Shown here: positions 25,701 to 32,433 of the stretch, piece by piece
Layout of the letters: every line of letters starts with the position of its first letter
Position numbering within the stretch: the first letter of the stretch is position 1
Source: DATGMB01 sp035293845
GTDB taxonomy: Bacteria > Acidobacteriota > Terriglobia > Bryobacterales > Bryobacteraceae
Direction: 5' to 3'
DNA: 32,433 nucleotides
Assembly: GCA_035293845.1 (NCBI GenBank)
Contig: DATGMB010000108.1
Coordinates: 1-32,433 of the forward strand
Notes under the pieces: generated by a model
What the model saw: only the letters and a program-made list of their open reading frames with translations
The model's database searches: none
Told to the model about the DNA's origin: nothing
Made by a program: the position numbers and the translations under genes

Positions 25701-26078
25701 CAGGACACCTCCGGCACCGGCCAGCGCAGCTTCCGCGTGAACGCGATCGGCACCCCGAACGATCCGCACCAGATCGGGCCGAACGCCAGTTATCTGGACA
25801 TCAGCGCGTATGCCGCTCCGCCGAAGGGGACCTACGGCAATATCGGCGTCGGTACCGAGCGCGGTCCCGGCATGAGCCGCCTCGACCTCTCGCTCAGCAA
25901 GCAGTTCCACATTACCGAGCACAAATTGTTCGAGCTGCGCGGCGAAGCATTCAACCTGTTCAACACTCCGATCTTCCTCAGCCCGGCCTCGCAGACCATC
26001 ACTTCGGCGTTGTTCGGCCAGATCCGCGGTTCGGAAGGCGAGCGTAACATGCAGATCGTCGCGAAGTTCTACTTCTGA
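22707..26078 (+). CDS. TonB-dependent receptor 3, Oar-like
   Basis: 1123-residue outer-membrane receptor. The ATG at 22707 follows GGAGG at optimal distance and starts a signal peptide ('MRQRGWLLFLTSLLLAAVS'). An in-frame TTG at 22686 is less likely. A carboxypeptidase-regulatory-like domain (about 27-110, 'GRVTDPSGSAVVGASV') leads to a plug-like region ('NASAEFGNYQGGIINVI', 'LKSGTNSFHGDVFEYFRND') and a barrel ending in Phe ('VAKFYF'). It is controlled by two operator-bearing promoters and diverges from a GntR regulator. It is monocistronic, since a strong terminator follows at once. The substrate may be related to the GntR effector. Confidence 0.9.
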   Translation: MRQRGWLLFLTSLLLAAVSMPGQETSAGITGRVTDPSGSAVVGASVRAKDLDRGTDWPTQTNEDGIYAFPRIPNGRYSLTVEAKGFKTYNIPELALEVNQRARIDVALQVGAISESIQVTGEAALLQTDTTQVGATVDSSQIDHTPLISRNPVALSLLSAGVTTPDPSSFNSGQRATGGGRPYVNGNREEANNFMLDGVDNNFTSDNLVSYQPNPDAIEEFRLITNNASAEFGNYQGGIINVILKSGTNSFHGDVFEYFRNDKLNANNWGNNWNGVPRGALRWNQFGGTFGGRIVKDKLFFFIDEQSLRRNSPPQLTGTTVMPTAWRSGDFSSLLDPSQTGGKTIQLYNPYSVDAATGIRAPFPNNIIPASLLNPAAVKLMNSSFYPQPQFNRYTTSNYYYSAWSYLYSDQGDMKLDWRPEEKDYFTARISKGRQDNPGLNNMPIFYGSFNTSPFQNGVINWTRTISPRMVNEFRFGVNNVMLDNGGADEGLGNLAQQVGINNAGTGLLALGAALGNGGGFTYIHSLGSANIGVQQLFANTTWQYSDNLTITRGRHMMKMGAQLLREWINVFYSGNNGRSGFIDFGGRFSAQNALSPTGTQLGEVDFMLGLPDDYGRGLQSGTWGQRSNVWGIYFQDDWRATNNLTLQLGLRWEYHSPWAEVKNRQANFDEFSGTLELAAPLPSNLAAPPGPAPIIYSNPGLYQPYKKDFQPRVGFAYTPDFLEKKVVFRGAYTISSYLEGTGTNLRTPLNPPFEQEFETRYNIAGQYTIPGSTLDQGLFGLTPTNPYKGATIRLWDPFVRPADVQQWNFSMDLQLPSQNVLTVAYVGQHGDHLMVPMPFLQNIVTNGVVTQGPYLSGNPALRSEIGQISGTASVGKQGYNALQATLRKRFAHGLEYQVAFTYSKGMSDAIGYYGQGGQAGSQSAYWQYLYCQACEMGPTYFDNKFMFVPSFTYQLPFGRGRHFGSNWSKPVDALIGGWQLGGIYTAHTGFPLTIKYNQDTSGTGQRSFRVNAIGTPNDPHQIGPNASYLDISAYAAPPKGTYGNIGVGTERGPGMSRLDLSLSKQFHITEHKLFELRGEAFNLFNTPIFLSPASQTITSALFGQIRGSEGERNMQIVAKFYF

Positions 26079-26100
26079 CGCAATCGCAAGACCACTCTCC

Positions 26101-26135
26101 AGGCCGGTCCCGCCAGGGACCGGCCTTTTTCTTTT
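26101..26135 (+). terminator. Intrinsic terminator of receptor 3
   Basis: A perfect 11-bp stem, AGGCCGGTCCC / GGGACCGGCCT, with a 4-nt loop GCCA, is followed by a T-rich run (TTTTCTTTT). It lies 22 bp after the receptor 3 stop. The minus-strand side lacks a T-tract, so it works in one direction. Confidence 0.93.
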
Positions 26136-26162
26136 CCGGGCCTCGGCGTCTCGGCGGTTGCC

Positions 26163-29100
26163 CTAAAACACCAATTTCGCTCCCAACTGAATATTCCGGT
26201 TCCCCGTCGCGCTCGTAATGTTCCCAAAAGACGATGTCCCCAGCGTCGCCGCTGGATTGCCGAAATTCGTGTGATTGAACAGCGCGAAAGTCTCGAAGCG
26301 GAACTGGAACCGCAGCCGCTCGTGGATCGGAATGTTCTTGAATAGCGAAAAATTGACCGTCTCCGCGCCCGGCCCATGCAGCAGATTGCGCCCGGCATTG
26401 CCATAGGCATAATTCCCCGGCGTGATGGGATACAGATCCTGCACCGTGAACGCGGTGGCATCGATGCATCCCACCAGATGCCCGCGCCCGCAATTGGCGC
26501 TCGGAGCGTGCACCAGGTCCGGCCGGTAAGTGCCGCTCGATGCCGTGTTCGCCGTATCCGTCCCGGTCGAAACGTTGAACGGAATGCCCGTTTGCAGCGT
26601 CACGATGCCGTTACTCTGCCAGTGCGCGAATACGCCCTTGAGCACGGCGTTCGACGTCTGGAAAAACGGGATGTCATACACGAACGTCGCCACGAAGCGA
26701 TGGCGGATGTCCCAATTCGAGTTGCCGTAATCGGCGCGCCACCAGTAGGGATTCATCGGAGTCCCGCCGCCGTTCGAATCGGTCGAGACATCGAGCGTGT
26801 GGGACCACGTGTAGTTGGCGTTCAGGCTGAGGCCGTGCGTCAGGTGCTGGCGGAAGATCAGGGTCATGCTCTCGTAGTTCGCGATCTCGTCCATGTTGAT
26901 CGTGCGGATCACGCCGAACAGCGGATTGGGACGGCGGCTGTTGACGGACCCCGGCCCCGGCAGGAGCGGCGTATTGTTGTAGAAGCTGCGGTCCAGATGG
27001 TAGGCGTGCGACCCGAGGTACTGCACCTCGAAGCCGCCGCCGTTCCAGAGCTGCCGCTCGAGACCGGCGCTCCACTGGTTCATGCGCGGCGTCGGCTGAT
27101 GCCACGGATCGGTCACAATCGTGCCCGCGGTCGGCGCGTTCGGGCAGACGCCCGGCACCACCGGGTTCGAAAGCGTCGGCACCGTGAGGCCCACGGTGTA
27201 GGAGCACGTCAGGATCGTGGTGTACGGGGGATTCGTGTTCAGGAACGTGTAACTGTTCGTCTGGTTCGGGTTGTAATAGATGCCGCCTCCGCCGCGAAAC
27301 ACGGTCCTCTCGTTGATGCGATACGCGAAGCCCACACGCGGCGCCCAATCGTTGTGGTTCGGCGCGATGAAGTGAAAGCCGGGTGTTCCGCCCACCAGCG
27401 CGGTCTGCGTGGGATTCAACTCGGTCGCGATGCCGTTGATCGTATACGGCACGGTGGGCAGCTCGTAGCGCAGCCCGTAACTCAGGGTCAACTTGCGCGA
27501 GACCTGCCACTTATCCTGCACAAAGAAGCCATCGCGCCATTCCGCCACGCGCCCGCGGATCTCCGGCCCGGATGTGGTGAAGGACGACGGCGTCCCCAGA
27601 ATGAAATCGGCCGGCGCATAGCCCGTCTGGATGCCGTTGAACGTGAACGACCCGCGCGCGCTGTTGACCGCCGCGCGGCCCGTGGCGAGCCGGCTGAGCT
27701 CGAATCCGGCCATCACGTTGTGCGTGCCGCGGCTCCAACTGATCTGCTCGGAGACCTGGTTCGTGCTGTCGTTCTGATACCAGTTGGTGCCGCCGTTGGC
27801 GAGCCCGTTGAAGCCCGTGATATTGAAGTCCGGAATGCCGGGATTGTGGAAAACCGTATCGGCGTTGAAATTCGGAATCCCGAGGCTGCTGCCCGCGCTG
27901 GTCTGGTTGCTCGTTGAAAACGGATTCACCGTGGCCGAATCGAAGTAATACCGGCCCACGCGAAAATCGTTCACCAGGGTCGCGGAGAGTGTATGGGTAT
28001 AGCCCACCGTGTAATTGGTCGTCGTAACCGGCGTGGTGCTGGAATTGATCGGAATGGCCGCGCCGCCGAAGACCGGCTGATTCTGCCAGTCCGCGCGGAC
28101 GTACAGCCGGATCTTGTCCCCGATGTTCTGGTCGATCCGGTCCACGGTCTGATCGGTCGAGATCGTCGTCGGCACCGGCACCGAGTAATTGCTCGCGAGG
28201 CCCGGCAAATTCGTCGCCGGGTAGTATTGCTGCAGCTTCGCCGTGACCGGCGAGATGCGCGAGCTCGGGATCACGTTGCCCGGAAACGGCGCGTTGCCGT
28301 TGAGCGGATCCTTGAGCGCGCCGCCCGTGATCGCCGATGCCGGCACCGCGGAAAAATCGCCCGTGAAGAATACCGCGGGCATCGAAGTCGAAAGCGACGT
28401 GGTCGACTGCACCAGCCGGTATCCCTCATACGATGCCATGAAAAAGGTCTTGTTCCTGCCGTTATAAAGCTTCGGTATGTAGACCGGTCCGTCCAGCTCG
28501 AAGCCGAACTGGTTCTGCCGCAGCGGGGGTTTCGCGGCGGTGGGGTTGGCGGGCGTCGGCAGCGTGAAGAACGCGCGCGCATCGAGCACCTGGTTGCGCA
28601 GAAATTCCACCAGCGCGCCGTGTAGCTGGTTGGTGCCGTTCTTGGTGATCATGTTGATGTGCGCGCCCATGTACGCGCCATACTGCGCCGAATAGGTGCC
28701 GGTCTGCACCTCGACCTCCTGCACCGATTCCACCATCGGCCGCGTGGGCGTGGTGGTGATGAGGTTATTCATGATGCTGATGCCGTCGAGCGACATGCTG
28801 TTCTGGATCTCGCGCGTGCCGGCGCCGATGAAGTCCTCGCCCGGCGGCACCCCTGTCAGCGAGGTCTTCGGCCCTTGCAGAACGCCCGGCGTGGTCGTCG
28901 CGAGCGCCATCGGGTCCCGCAGATTCAGCGGCAGCTCGGCCACACTGCGCGTCGAGATGATCTCGGATACCGTCGCATCGTCCGTCTTGATCGCCGCCGC
29001 GACCGCCTGCACCGTCACCGACTCGACCACGTTGCCGACCTTCAGCACCACATCGTTCCGCACCACCTGGTTAATATCCACGTGAATCCCGGCGATCCGC

Positions 29101-29360
29101 GTGAGCTCAAAGCCGGGCTGCTTGACCGTCAGGATGTAATCGCCCACCGCGACGAATTCGATGTTGTAGTACCCCTGCTCGGAAGTCGTCGCCGTGTAGG
29201 TGTCGTGCGTGTTCGTATTCACGGCGGTGACGGTGGCGTTGGGCACGGTTTTTCCGGTGGCATCGGTTACCGTTCCGACCAGCGAAGTGGTGGTCGCGAT
29301 CTGCGCGCGGCCGGAAAACGCTGCTGCGAACAGGCAGGCAGCGATGGCGACTGTTCTCAT
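26163..29360 (-). CDS. TonB-dependent receptor 4, Oar-like
   Basis: 1065-residue outer-membrane receptor. The ATG at 29360 starts a signal peptide ('MRTVAIAACLFAAAFSGRAQ') and has GGAGGAG upstream on the minus strand. The frame runs on to 29489, but that part looks non-coding. A carboxypeptidase-regulatory-like domain ('GTVTDATGKTVPNATV') is followed by a plug-like region ('GTYSAQYGAYMGAHINMIT') and a barrel ending 'LGAKLVF' with terminal Phe. It is convergent with receptor 3 and downstream of the M19 dipeptidase gene on the same strand, separated by 189 bp with its own promoter candidate. The substrate is unknown. A peptide-related role is possible because of the neighbouring dipeptidase, but unproven. 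Confidence 0.9.
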   Translation of the reverse strand: MRTVAIAACLFAAAFSGRAQIATTTSLVGTVTDATGKTVPNATVTAVNTNTHDTYTATTSEQGYYNIEFVAVGDYILTVKQPGFELTRIAGIHVDINQVVRNDVVLKVGNVVESVTVQAVAAAIKTDDATVSEIISTRSVAELPLNLRDPMALATTTPGVLQGPKTSLTGVPPGEDFIGAGTREIQNSMSLDGISIMNNLITTTPTRPMVESVQEVEVQTGTYSAQYGAYMGAHINMITKNGTNQLHGALVEFLRNQVLDARAFFTLPTPANPTAAKPPLRQNQFGFELDGPVYIPKLYNGRNKTFFMASYEGYRLVQSTTSLSTSMPAVFFTGDFSAVPASAITGGALKDPLNGNAPFPGNVIPSSRISPVTAKLQQYYPATNLPGLASNYSVPVPTTISTDQTVDRIDQNIGDKIRLYVRADWQNQPVFGGAAIPINSSTTPVTTTNYTVGYTHTLSATLVNDFRVGRYYFDSATVNPFSTSNQTSAGSSLGIPNFNADTVFHNPGIPDFNITGFNGLANGGTNWYQNDSTNQVSEQISWSRGTHNVMAGFELSRLATGRAAVNSARGSFTFNGIQTGYAPADFILGTPSSFTTSGPEIRGRVAEWRDGFFVQDKWQVSRKLTLSYGLRYELPTVPYTINGIATELNPTQTALVGGTPGFHFIAPNHNDWAPRVGFAYRINERTVFRGGGGIYYNPNQTNSYTFLNTNPPYTTILTCSYTVGLTVPTLSNPVVPGVCPNAPTAGTIVTDPWHQPTPRMNQWSAGLERQLWNGGGFEVQYLGSHAYHLDRSFYNNTPLLPGPGSVNSRRPNPLFGVIRTINMDEIANYESMTLIFRQHLTHGLSLNANYTWSHTLDVSTDSNGGGTPMNPYWWRADYGNSNWDIRHRFVATFVYDIPFFQTSNAVLKGVFAHWQSNGIVTLQTGIPFNVSTGTDTANTASSGTYRPDLVHAPSANCGRGHLVGCIDATAFTVQDLYPITPGNYAYGNAGRNLLHGPGAETVNFSLFKNIPIHERLRFQFRFETFALFNHTNFGNPAATLGTSSFGNITSATGNRNIQLGAKLVF

Positions 29361-29405
29361 GCACCTCTCCTCCCAGGAATCGTCCTGGTGTGGGTCCCGA
29401 ATGTT

Positions 29406-29442
29406 GGGTGCAGTATACACCCCACCGCATCCGGCCGGGCAA
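29406..29442 (-). promoter_or_regulatory. Promoter candidate of receptor 4 with overlapping palindrome
   Basis: The minus strand has TATACT (29412-29417) in the context GGGTGTATACT. A TTGCCC-like -35 lies at 29437-29442, with a long 19-nt spacer. GGGTG...CACCC (29406-29422) forms an imperfect palindrome over the -10. The rest of the 189-bp gap (29361-29549) shows no gene. Confidence 0.45.
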
Positions 29443-29549
29443 ACCGAGCCGCGGCGGGCCCTCACCTGCACCGGCCCTAAGAGGGGCAATCACGGTGAAA
29501 ATCGCGGGACCGGAACAGGACCCGGCGCAAGCCCCGAGGCGGCGTAAGG

Positions 29550-30752
29550 CTACCGCGCTCTGGCAGCCGGCTTCTCCGTAACCTGCCGGAACACCCGCAG
29601 CAGATTCCCGCCGAGAAATTTACGAATCCGCTCCTCGGAGTACCCGCGCCGCAGCATCGCCTCCGTGATCAGCGGCAGGTCGCGGATGTCGCGCATCTCG
29701 CGCGGCAGCGGAGGTCCGCCGTCGAAATCGCTGCCGAGCGCGACGTGGTCCTCGCCCACCAGCCGGATCGCGCGGTCTACCACGCCAACCCAATCGTCCA
29801 CGCTAATGCGAACCTCCGGCGGAATCGGGGCGGGCGTCATCGGGAATCTCGGCGTCACCAGCCGGTCGATTTCGGCGATCGGCAGCGCCGCGCGGTCGCG
29901 AATCCCGCCCGTATCCCAGAACGGTTTGCCGGCGTGCGCCGCCGCCCATTCGAACGCTTTGCGGCTGTGAAACTCGCTGCCGAGCTGAAAGCCGATCACC
30001 CCGCCCTTCGCCGCGAGCTTGCGAAGCAGACCGTCCGGCATATTCCGCGGAATCTCGTTGACCGCGCGCAGGCCGTGGTGCGTCGCGATCACCGGGTCGC
30101 TGCTGACGTCGATCGCCTGCGAGATCGCCTCGTCGGAAGCGTGCGAAACGTTGATCACCATCCCGAGCCGGTTCATCTCGCGGATCCACGCGCGCCCGCG
30201 CTCGTTCAAGCCATGCCATTTCGCCGGCGAGCAGCAGGAATCCGCATAATTGCTCGTCCAGTTGTGCGCCGAAAGCTGCGCCGAGCGCACGCCCAGCCGG
30301 TACATACTCCGCAGCACCGCCGGGTCGCCATCGAGATCGAAGCTTCCCTCGACATCGAGCACCGCCGCGATCCGCCCGCCGCGCCGGATGCGCTCGATGT
30401 CGCTCGCGTTGCGCGCTACCTCGATCGTCTGCGCGTTGCGCGCGATCTGGTCGAGCGCGCCATCGAGCATCCGCAGCGCCTGCCGCGTTTCGAGCCGCCC
30501 CGGATAGTAATCCTCGGTCACGAAGATCGAAAAGAACAGCGCGCCCAGCCCGCCTTCCCGCGCCCGCGGCAGGTCGAACTGCCCGTCGGACTTCCGCTCG
30601 CCGATATCGCCGCCGTGGTAAAACTCTCGATCCACGGCATGGATGTGGCCGTCGAAGACCAGCGCTGCCCGGTGCAGCTCCGCCGCGCGCCCGGAAACCG
30701 CGGATTGCGCGAATAACGCCGGCGCCACCGCCATCCCCAGCGCCAACAGCAC
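29550..30752 (-). CDS. Exported M19-family (membrane) dipeptidase
   Basis: About 400 residues, amidohydrolase-fold dipeptidase (renal dipeptidase family). Visible blocks are 'VFDGHIHAVDRE' (H36, H38), 'VLDVEGSFDL' with the bridging Glu, 'MVINVSHASDEA', 'VIATHHGLRAV' followed by 'PRNMPDGLL', and 'HVALGSDFDG'. The first metal motif is H-x-H rather than the usual H-x-D, which marks a subfamily and leaves the dipeptidase call less certain. The start is the least sure point. The GTG at 30752 gives a short hydrophobic leader ('VLLALGMAVAPALFA'), and an ATG at 30734 is the alternative. The frame remains open far upstream, but that overlaps the divergent gene and is not coding-like. It lies only about 21 bp from the divergent unknown gene. 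Confidence 0.83.
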   Translation of the reverse strand: MLLALGMAVAPALFAQSAVSGRAAELHRAALVFDGHIHAVDREFYHGGDIGERKSDGQFDLPRAREGGLGALFFSIFVTEDYYPGRLETRQALRMLDGALDQIARNAQTIEVARNASDIERIRRGGRIAAVLDVEGSFDLDGDPAVLRSMYRLGVRSAQLSAHNWTSNYADSCCSPAKWHGLNERGRAWIREMNRLGMVINVSHASDEAISQAIDVSSDPVIATHHGLRAVNEIPRNMPDGLLRKLAAKGGVIGFQLGSEFHSRKAFEWAAAHAGKPFWDTGGIRDRAALPIAEIDRLVTPRFPMTPAPIPPEVRISVDDWVGVVDRAIRLVGEDHVALGSDFDGGPPLPREMRDIRDLPLITEAMLRRGYSEERIRKFLGGNLLRVFRQVTEKPAARAR

Positions 30753-30763
30753 GGGCGTATAAT
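30753..30763 (+). promoter_or_regulatory. Promoter -10 element of the unknown gene pair
   Basis: GGGCGTATAAT includes a perfect TATAAT at 30758-30763, ending 10 nt before the ATG at 30774. The implied leader is only about 3-5 nt, and no Shine-Dalgarno is present, which suggests a leaderless mRNA. No -35 is evident. Confidence 0.55.
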
Positions 30764-30773
30764 CGCGAAAGCC

Positions 30774-31958
30774 ATGCGCCCCAGACTTGCGGCGGTCGTC
30801 ACCACCTATTTCAAGTATTCGCATGCGCAGCATATCGTCGACCGCTTCCTCGATGGCTACGGCTGGAACGGCGCCCACCATTATCCCCCCATGGACCTGG
30901 TCTCGCTCTACGTCGACCAGGTGGGCGACAACGATCTCAGCCGCGAGCGCGCCGCGCGCCACCCCGGCATGAAGCTCTGCCCGTCCATCGCCGAAGCCCT
31001 CACGCTCGGCACGGGCAAGCTGGCCGTCGATGGCGTGGTCCTGGTGGGCGAGCACGGCAACTACCCGCGCAACGAGAAAGGCCAGACGAAGTATCCGCGC
31101 TACGAATTCTTCCAGGAAATCGTCAAGGTCTTTCGCGCGAGCGGCCGCGCCGTGCCCGTCTTCAGCGATAAGCACCTCTCCTGGAACTGGGATTGGGCGA
31201 AAGAAATGTACGACACCGCGCGCCAGTTCCCCTTCGCCTTCATGGCCGGATCGAGCCTGCCGGTCACGTGGCGGACGCCTTCCGTCGAAATGCCGCTGGG
31301 CGCGCGCATCGGCGAGGCGCTGTGCGTCTGCTACGGCGGCGTCGATAGCTACGATTTTCACGGCCTCGAAACCATCGAGTGTATGGTCGAGCGGCGCCGC
31401 GGCGGCGAAACCGGCGTCGAGTGGGTCGAGGCATACCGCGGCGACCGGTTCTGGGATGCCCTGCGCGAAGGCGTCTGGCCCCGCGCACTCATGGAAGCCG
31501 CGCTCACCCGCAGCCACACGCTGAAACCCGCCCGCGAGGGATTCACCCACGTCTTTCCCTCCGTGGACGACATGCGCCGCCTGGTGCGCGACCCGGTCGC
31601 CTACCGCTATCAGCATGCCGACGGCCTCAAGTGCACCATGCTGCTCATGAATGGCCTGCTGCGGGATTTCAATTTCGCCGCCTACGTGAACGGCGCGCGC
31701 GAGCCGTGGTCCACCCAGATGTATCTGCCCATGCCGGACGGCCGCACCACACTCGCCAATTTCTTCAGCCCGCTCGTGAATCACATGGAAAGCCTGTTTC
31801 TGAACGGCCGCTCGCCGTATCCCGTGGAGCGCACGCTGCTCACCACCGGACTGACGGCGGCCGGTGTCGAAAGCCTGTACCGCGGGCAGCGCGTCCCGAC
31901 GCCGCATCTCCGCATCGCTTACCAGCCGACAAAGGAATCGACCTTCTGGAGAACCTGA
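30774..31958 (+). CDS. Conserved protein of unknown function, copy 1
   Basis: 394 residues. I do not recognise the family with certainty. The N-terminal half looks alpha/beta, with 'RLAAVVTTYFKYSHAQHIVD' and 'MDLVSLYVDQ'. Strongly conserved blocks shared with the next gene are 'EHGNYPRNEKGQ' (E93-H94 onward), 'YPRYEFF' and 'DKHLSW' (D132, H134). The many charged and His residues in these blocks suggest an active or metal site, but this is inference. No signal peptide is seen, so it is probably cytoplasmic. No Rossmann glycine motif (GxGxxG) is visible. It is followed after 2 bp by a paralogue, and together they form a likely operon. Confidence 0.8.
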   Translation: MRPRLAAVVTTYFKYSHAQHIVDRFLDGYGWNGAHHYPPMDLVSLYVDQVGDNDLSRERAARHPGMKLCPSIAEALTLGTGKLAVDGVVLVGEHGNYPRNEKGQTKYPRYEFFQEIVKVFRASGRAVPVFSDKHLSWNWDWAKEMYDTARQFPFAFMAGSSLPVTWRTPSVEMPLGARIGEALCVCYGGVDSYDFHGLETIECMVERRRGGETGVEWVEAYRGDRFWDALREGVWPRALMEAALTRSHTLKPAREGFTHVFPSVDDMRRLVRDPVAYRYQHADGLKCTMLLMNGLLRDFNFAAYVNGAREPWSTQMYLPMPDGRTTLANFFSPLVNHMESLFLNGRSPYPVERTLLTTGLTAAGVESLYRGQRVPTPHLRIAYQPTKESTFWRT

Positions 31959-31960
31959 CC

Positions 31961-32433
31961 ATGCTCACGCGGCGCACCTTCCTCGAAACCGCGGCCTTTG
32001 CCGCCGCACCGCCGGCCCGGCCCATCCGCCTCGCGATCCTCGCCACGGTCTACCGCCTGCAATCCCACGCGCAGCACATGGGCGACCGCTTCCTGGCCGG
32101 CTATCCCTACGGCGGCGTCTGGCGCAAGCCGAACGTAAAGGTGGTCTCGCTGTACGTCGATCAGAAGCCGGAAGGCGACCTGAGCGAGTCGCGCGCGCGG
32201 GAATTCGGCTTCACCACATATCCCTCGATTGCCGAGGCCCTGCGCTGCGGCGGCCGCGAGCTGGCCGTCGACGCTGTGCTGCTCATCGCCGAGCACGGCA
32301 ATTACCCGCGCAACGAGAAAGGCCAGATCCTCTATCCGCGCTATGAATTCTTCGAGCAATGCGTGAAGGTGTTCGAGGCCGATAGCCGAGCCGTGCCCGT
32401 GTATAACGATAAGCACCTTTCCTGGAGCTTCGA
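31961..32433 (+). CDS. Tat-exported paralogue of the preceding gene, copy 2 (cut by window end)
   Basis: An open frame from the ATG at 31961 to the end of the window (157 full codons, no stop). The N-terminus 'MLTRRTFLETAAFAAAPPA' is a Tat-like signal, absent from copy 1. From residue 22 on it aligns without large gaps to copy 1, by eye well over half identical, sharing 'SHAQH', 'VVSLYVDQ', 'PSIAEAL', 'EHGNYPRNEKGQ', 'YPRYEFF' and 'DKHLSW'. The start is 2 bp after the copy 1 stop, so translational coupling is likely. The pair would place the same fold on both sides of the inner membrane. Function unknown. Confidence 0.85.
   Translation, partial: MLTRRTFLETAAFAAAPPARPIRLAILATVYRLQSHAQHMGDRFLAGYPYGGVWRKPNVKVVSLYVDQKPEGDLSESRAREFGFTTYPSIAEALRCGGRELAVDAVLLIAEHGNYPRNEKGQILYPRYEFFEQCVKVFEADSRAVPVYNDKHLSWSF

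Noticed and set aside
30753..31907. N-terminal extension of the M19 dipeptidase frame through the divergent gene
   Set aside because: It is antisense to the conserved unknown gene. The dipeptidase homology begins only near 30660, after a short hydrophobic leader.
1..32433. CRISPR arrays, tRNA or rRNA genes, insertion sequences, integrases, attachment sites
   Set aside because: Looked for regular spaced repeats, cloverleaf-like sequences and transposase motifs. None was convincing, and the four receptors account for the long-range similarity within the window.

Overview
The window is GC-rich and reads as a chromosomal piece from Acidobacteriota, most likely the Bryobacterales/Solibacter branch. 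The evidence is an orphan ADOP-type permease (a family characteristic of acidobacteria), four very large Oar-like TonB-dependent receptors with an N-terminal carboxypeptidase-regulatory-like domain and no SusD partner, many exported glycoside hydrolases, and a one-membrane-pass regulator of a type common in that phylum. I see no rRNA, tRNA, CRISPR array, transposase or phage gene. Family calls come from reading the translations, not from searches.

Left part (1-11349, mostly minus strand): an orphan FtsX/MacB-like permease (117-2690) diverges from an exported ACMSD-type amidohydrolase (2764-3834). The amidohydrolase converges, with a 4-bp overlap, on a minus-strand operon that runs from right to left: receptor 1 (6575-9958), a GH39-like glycosidase (5090-6571) and a GH144/PF10091-like glucanase (3831-5093). 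A near-consensus promoter with a LacI-type operator at its start point precedes receptor 1. Upstream of that promoter is a single-pass membrane regulator (10093-11349).

Middle (11445-21719, plus strand): diverging from the regulator is an overlapping operon of a GH2 glycosidase fused to an alpha/beta-hydrolase esterase, a GH28 pectinase-like enzyme and receptor 2, followed by an exported two-domain protein ending in a GH18 chitinase domain. This looks like uptake and breakdown of a decorated pectic polysaccharide, possibly with a separate chitin or N-acetyl-glucosamine branch.

Right part (21732-32433): a GntR/UTRA repressor (21732-22520) diverges from receptor 3 (22707-26078). Their intergenic region carries two near-identical palindromes, each sitting exactly in the 17-bp spacer of a plus-strand sigma-70-like promoter. 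One of them covers the GntR start codon. Receptor 3 ends in a textbook intrinsic terminator and converges on receptor 4 (26163-29360, minus). Then come an M19 dipeptidase (29550-30752, minus) and, diverging by only about 21 bp, two tandem paralogues of a family I do not recognise. The second is cut by the window end.

The strongest candidates for something undescribed are the dual operator/promoter unit at 22514-22657, a recurring GGGYGTAYAMT promoter element that in two cases implies leaderless mRNAs, the GH2-esterase fusion with Asp where the nucleophile Glu is expected, the GH18 protein with an unfamiliar N-terminal domain, and the tandem unknown gene pair.
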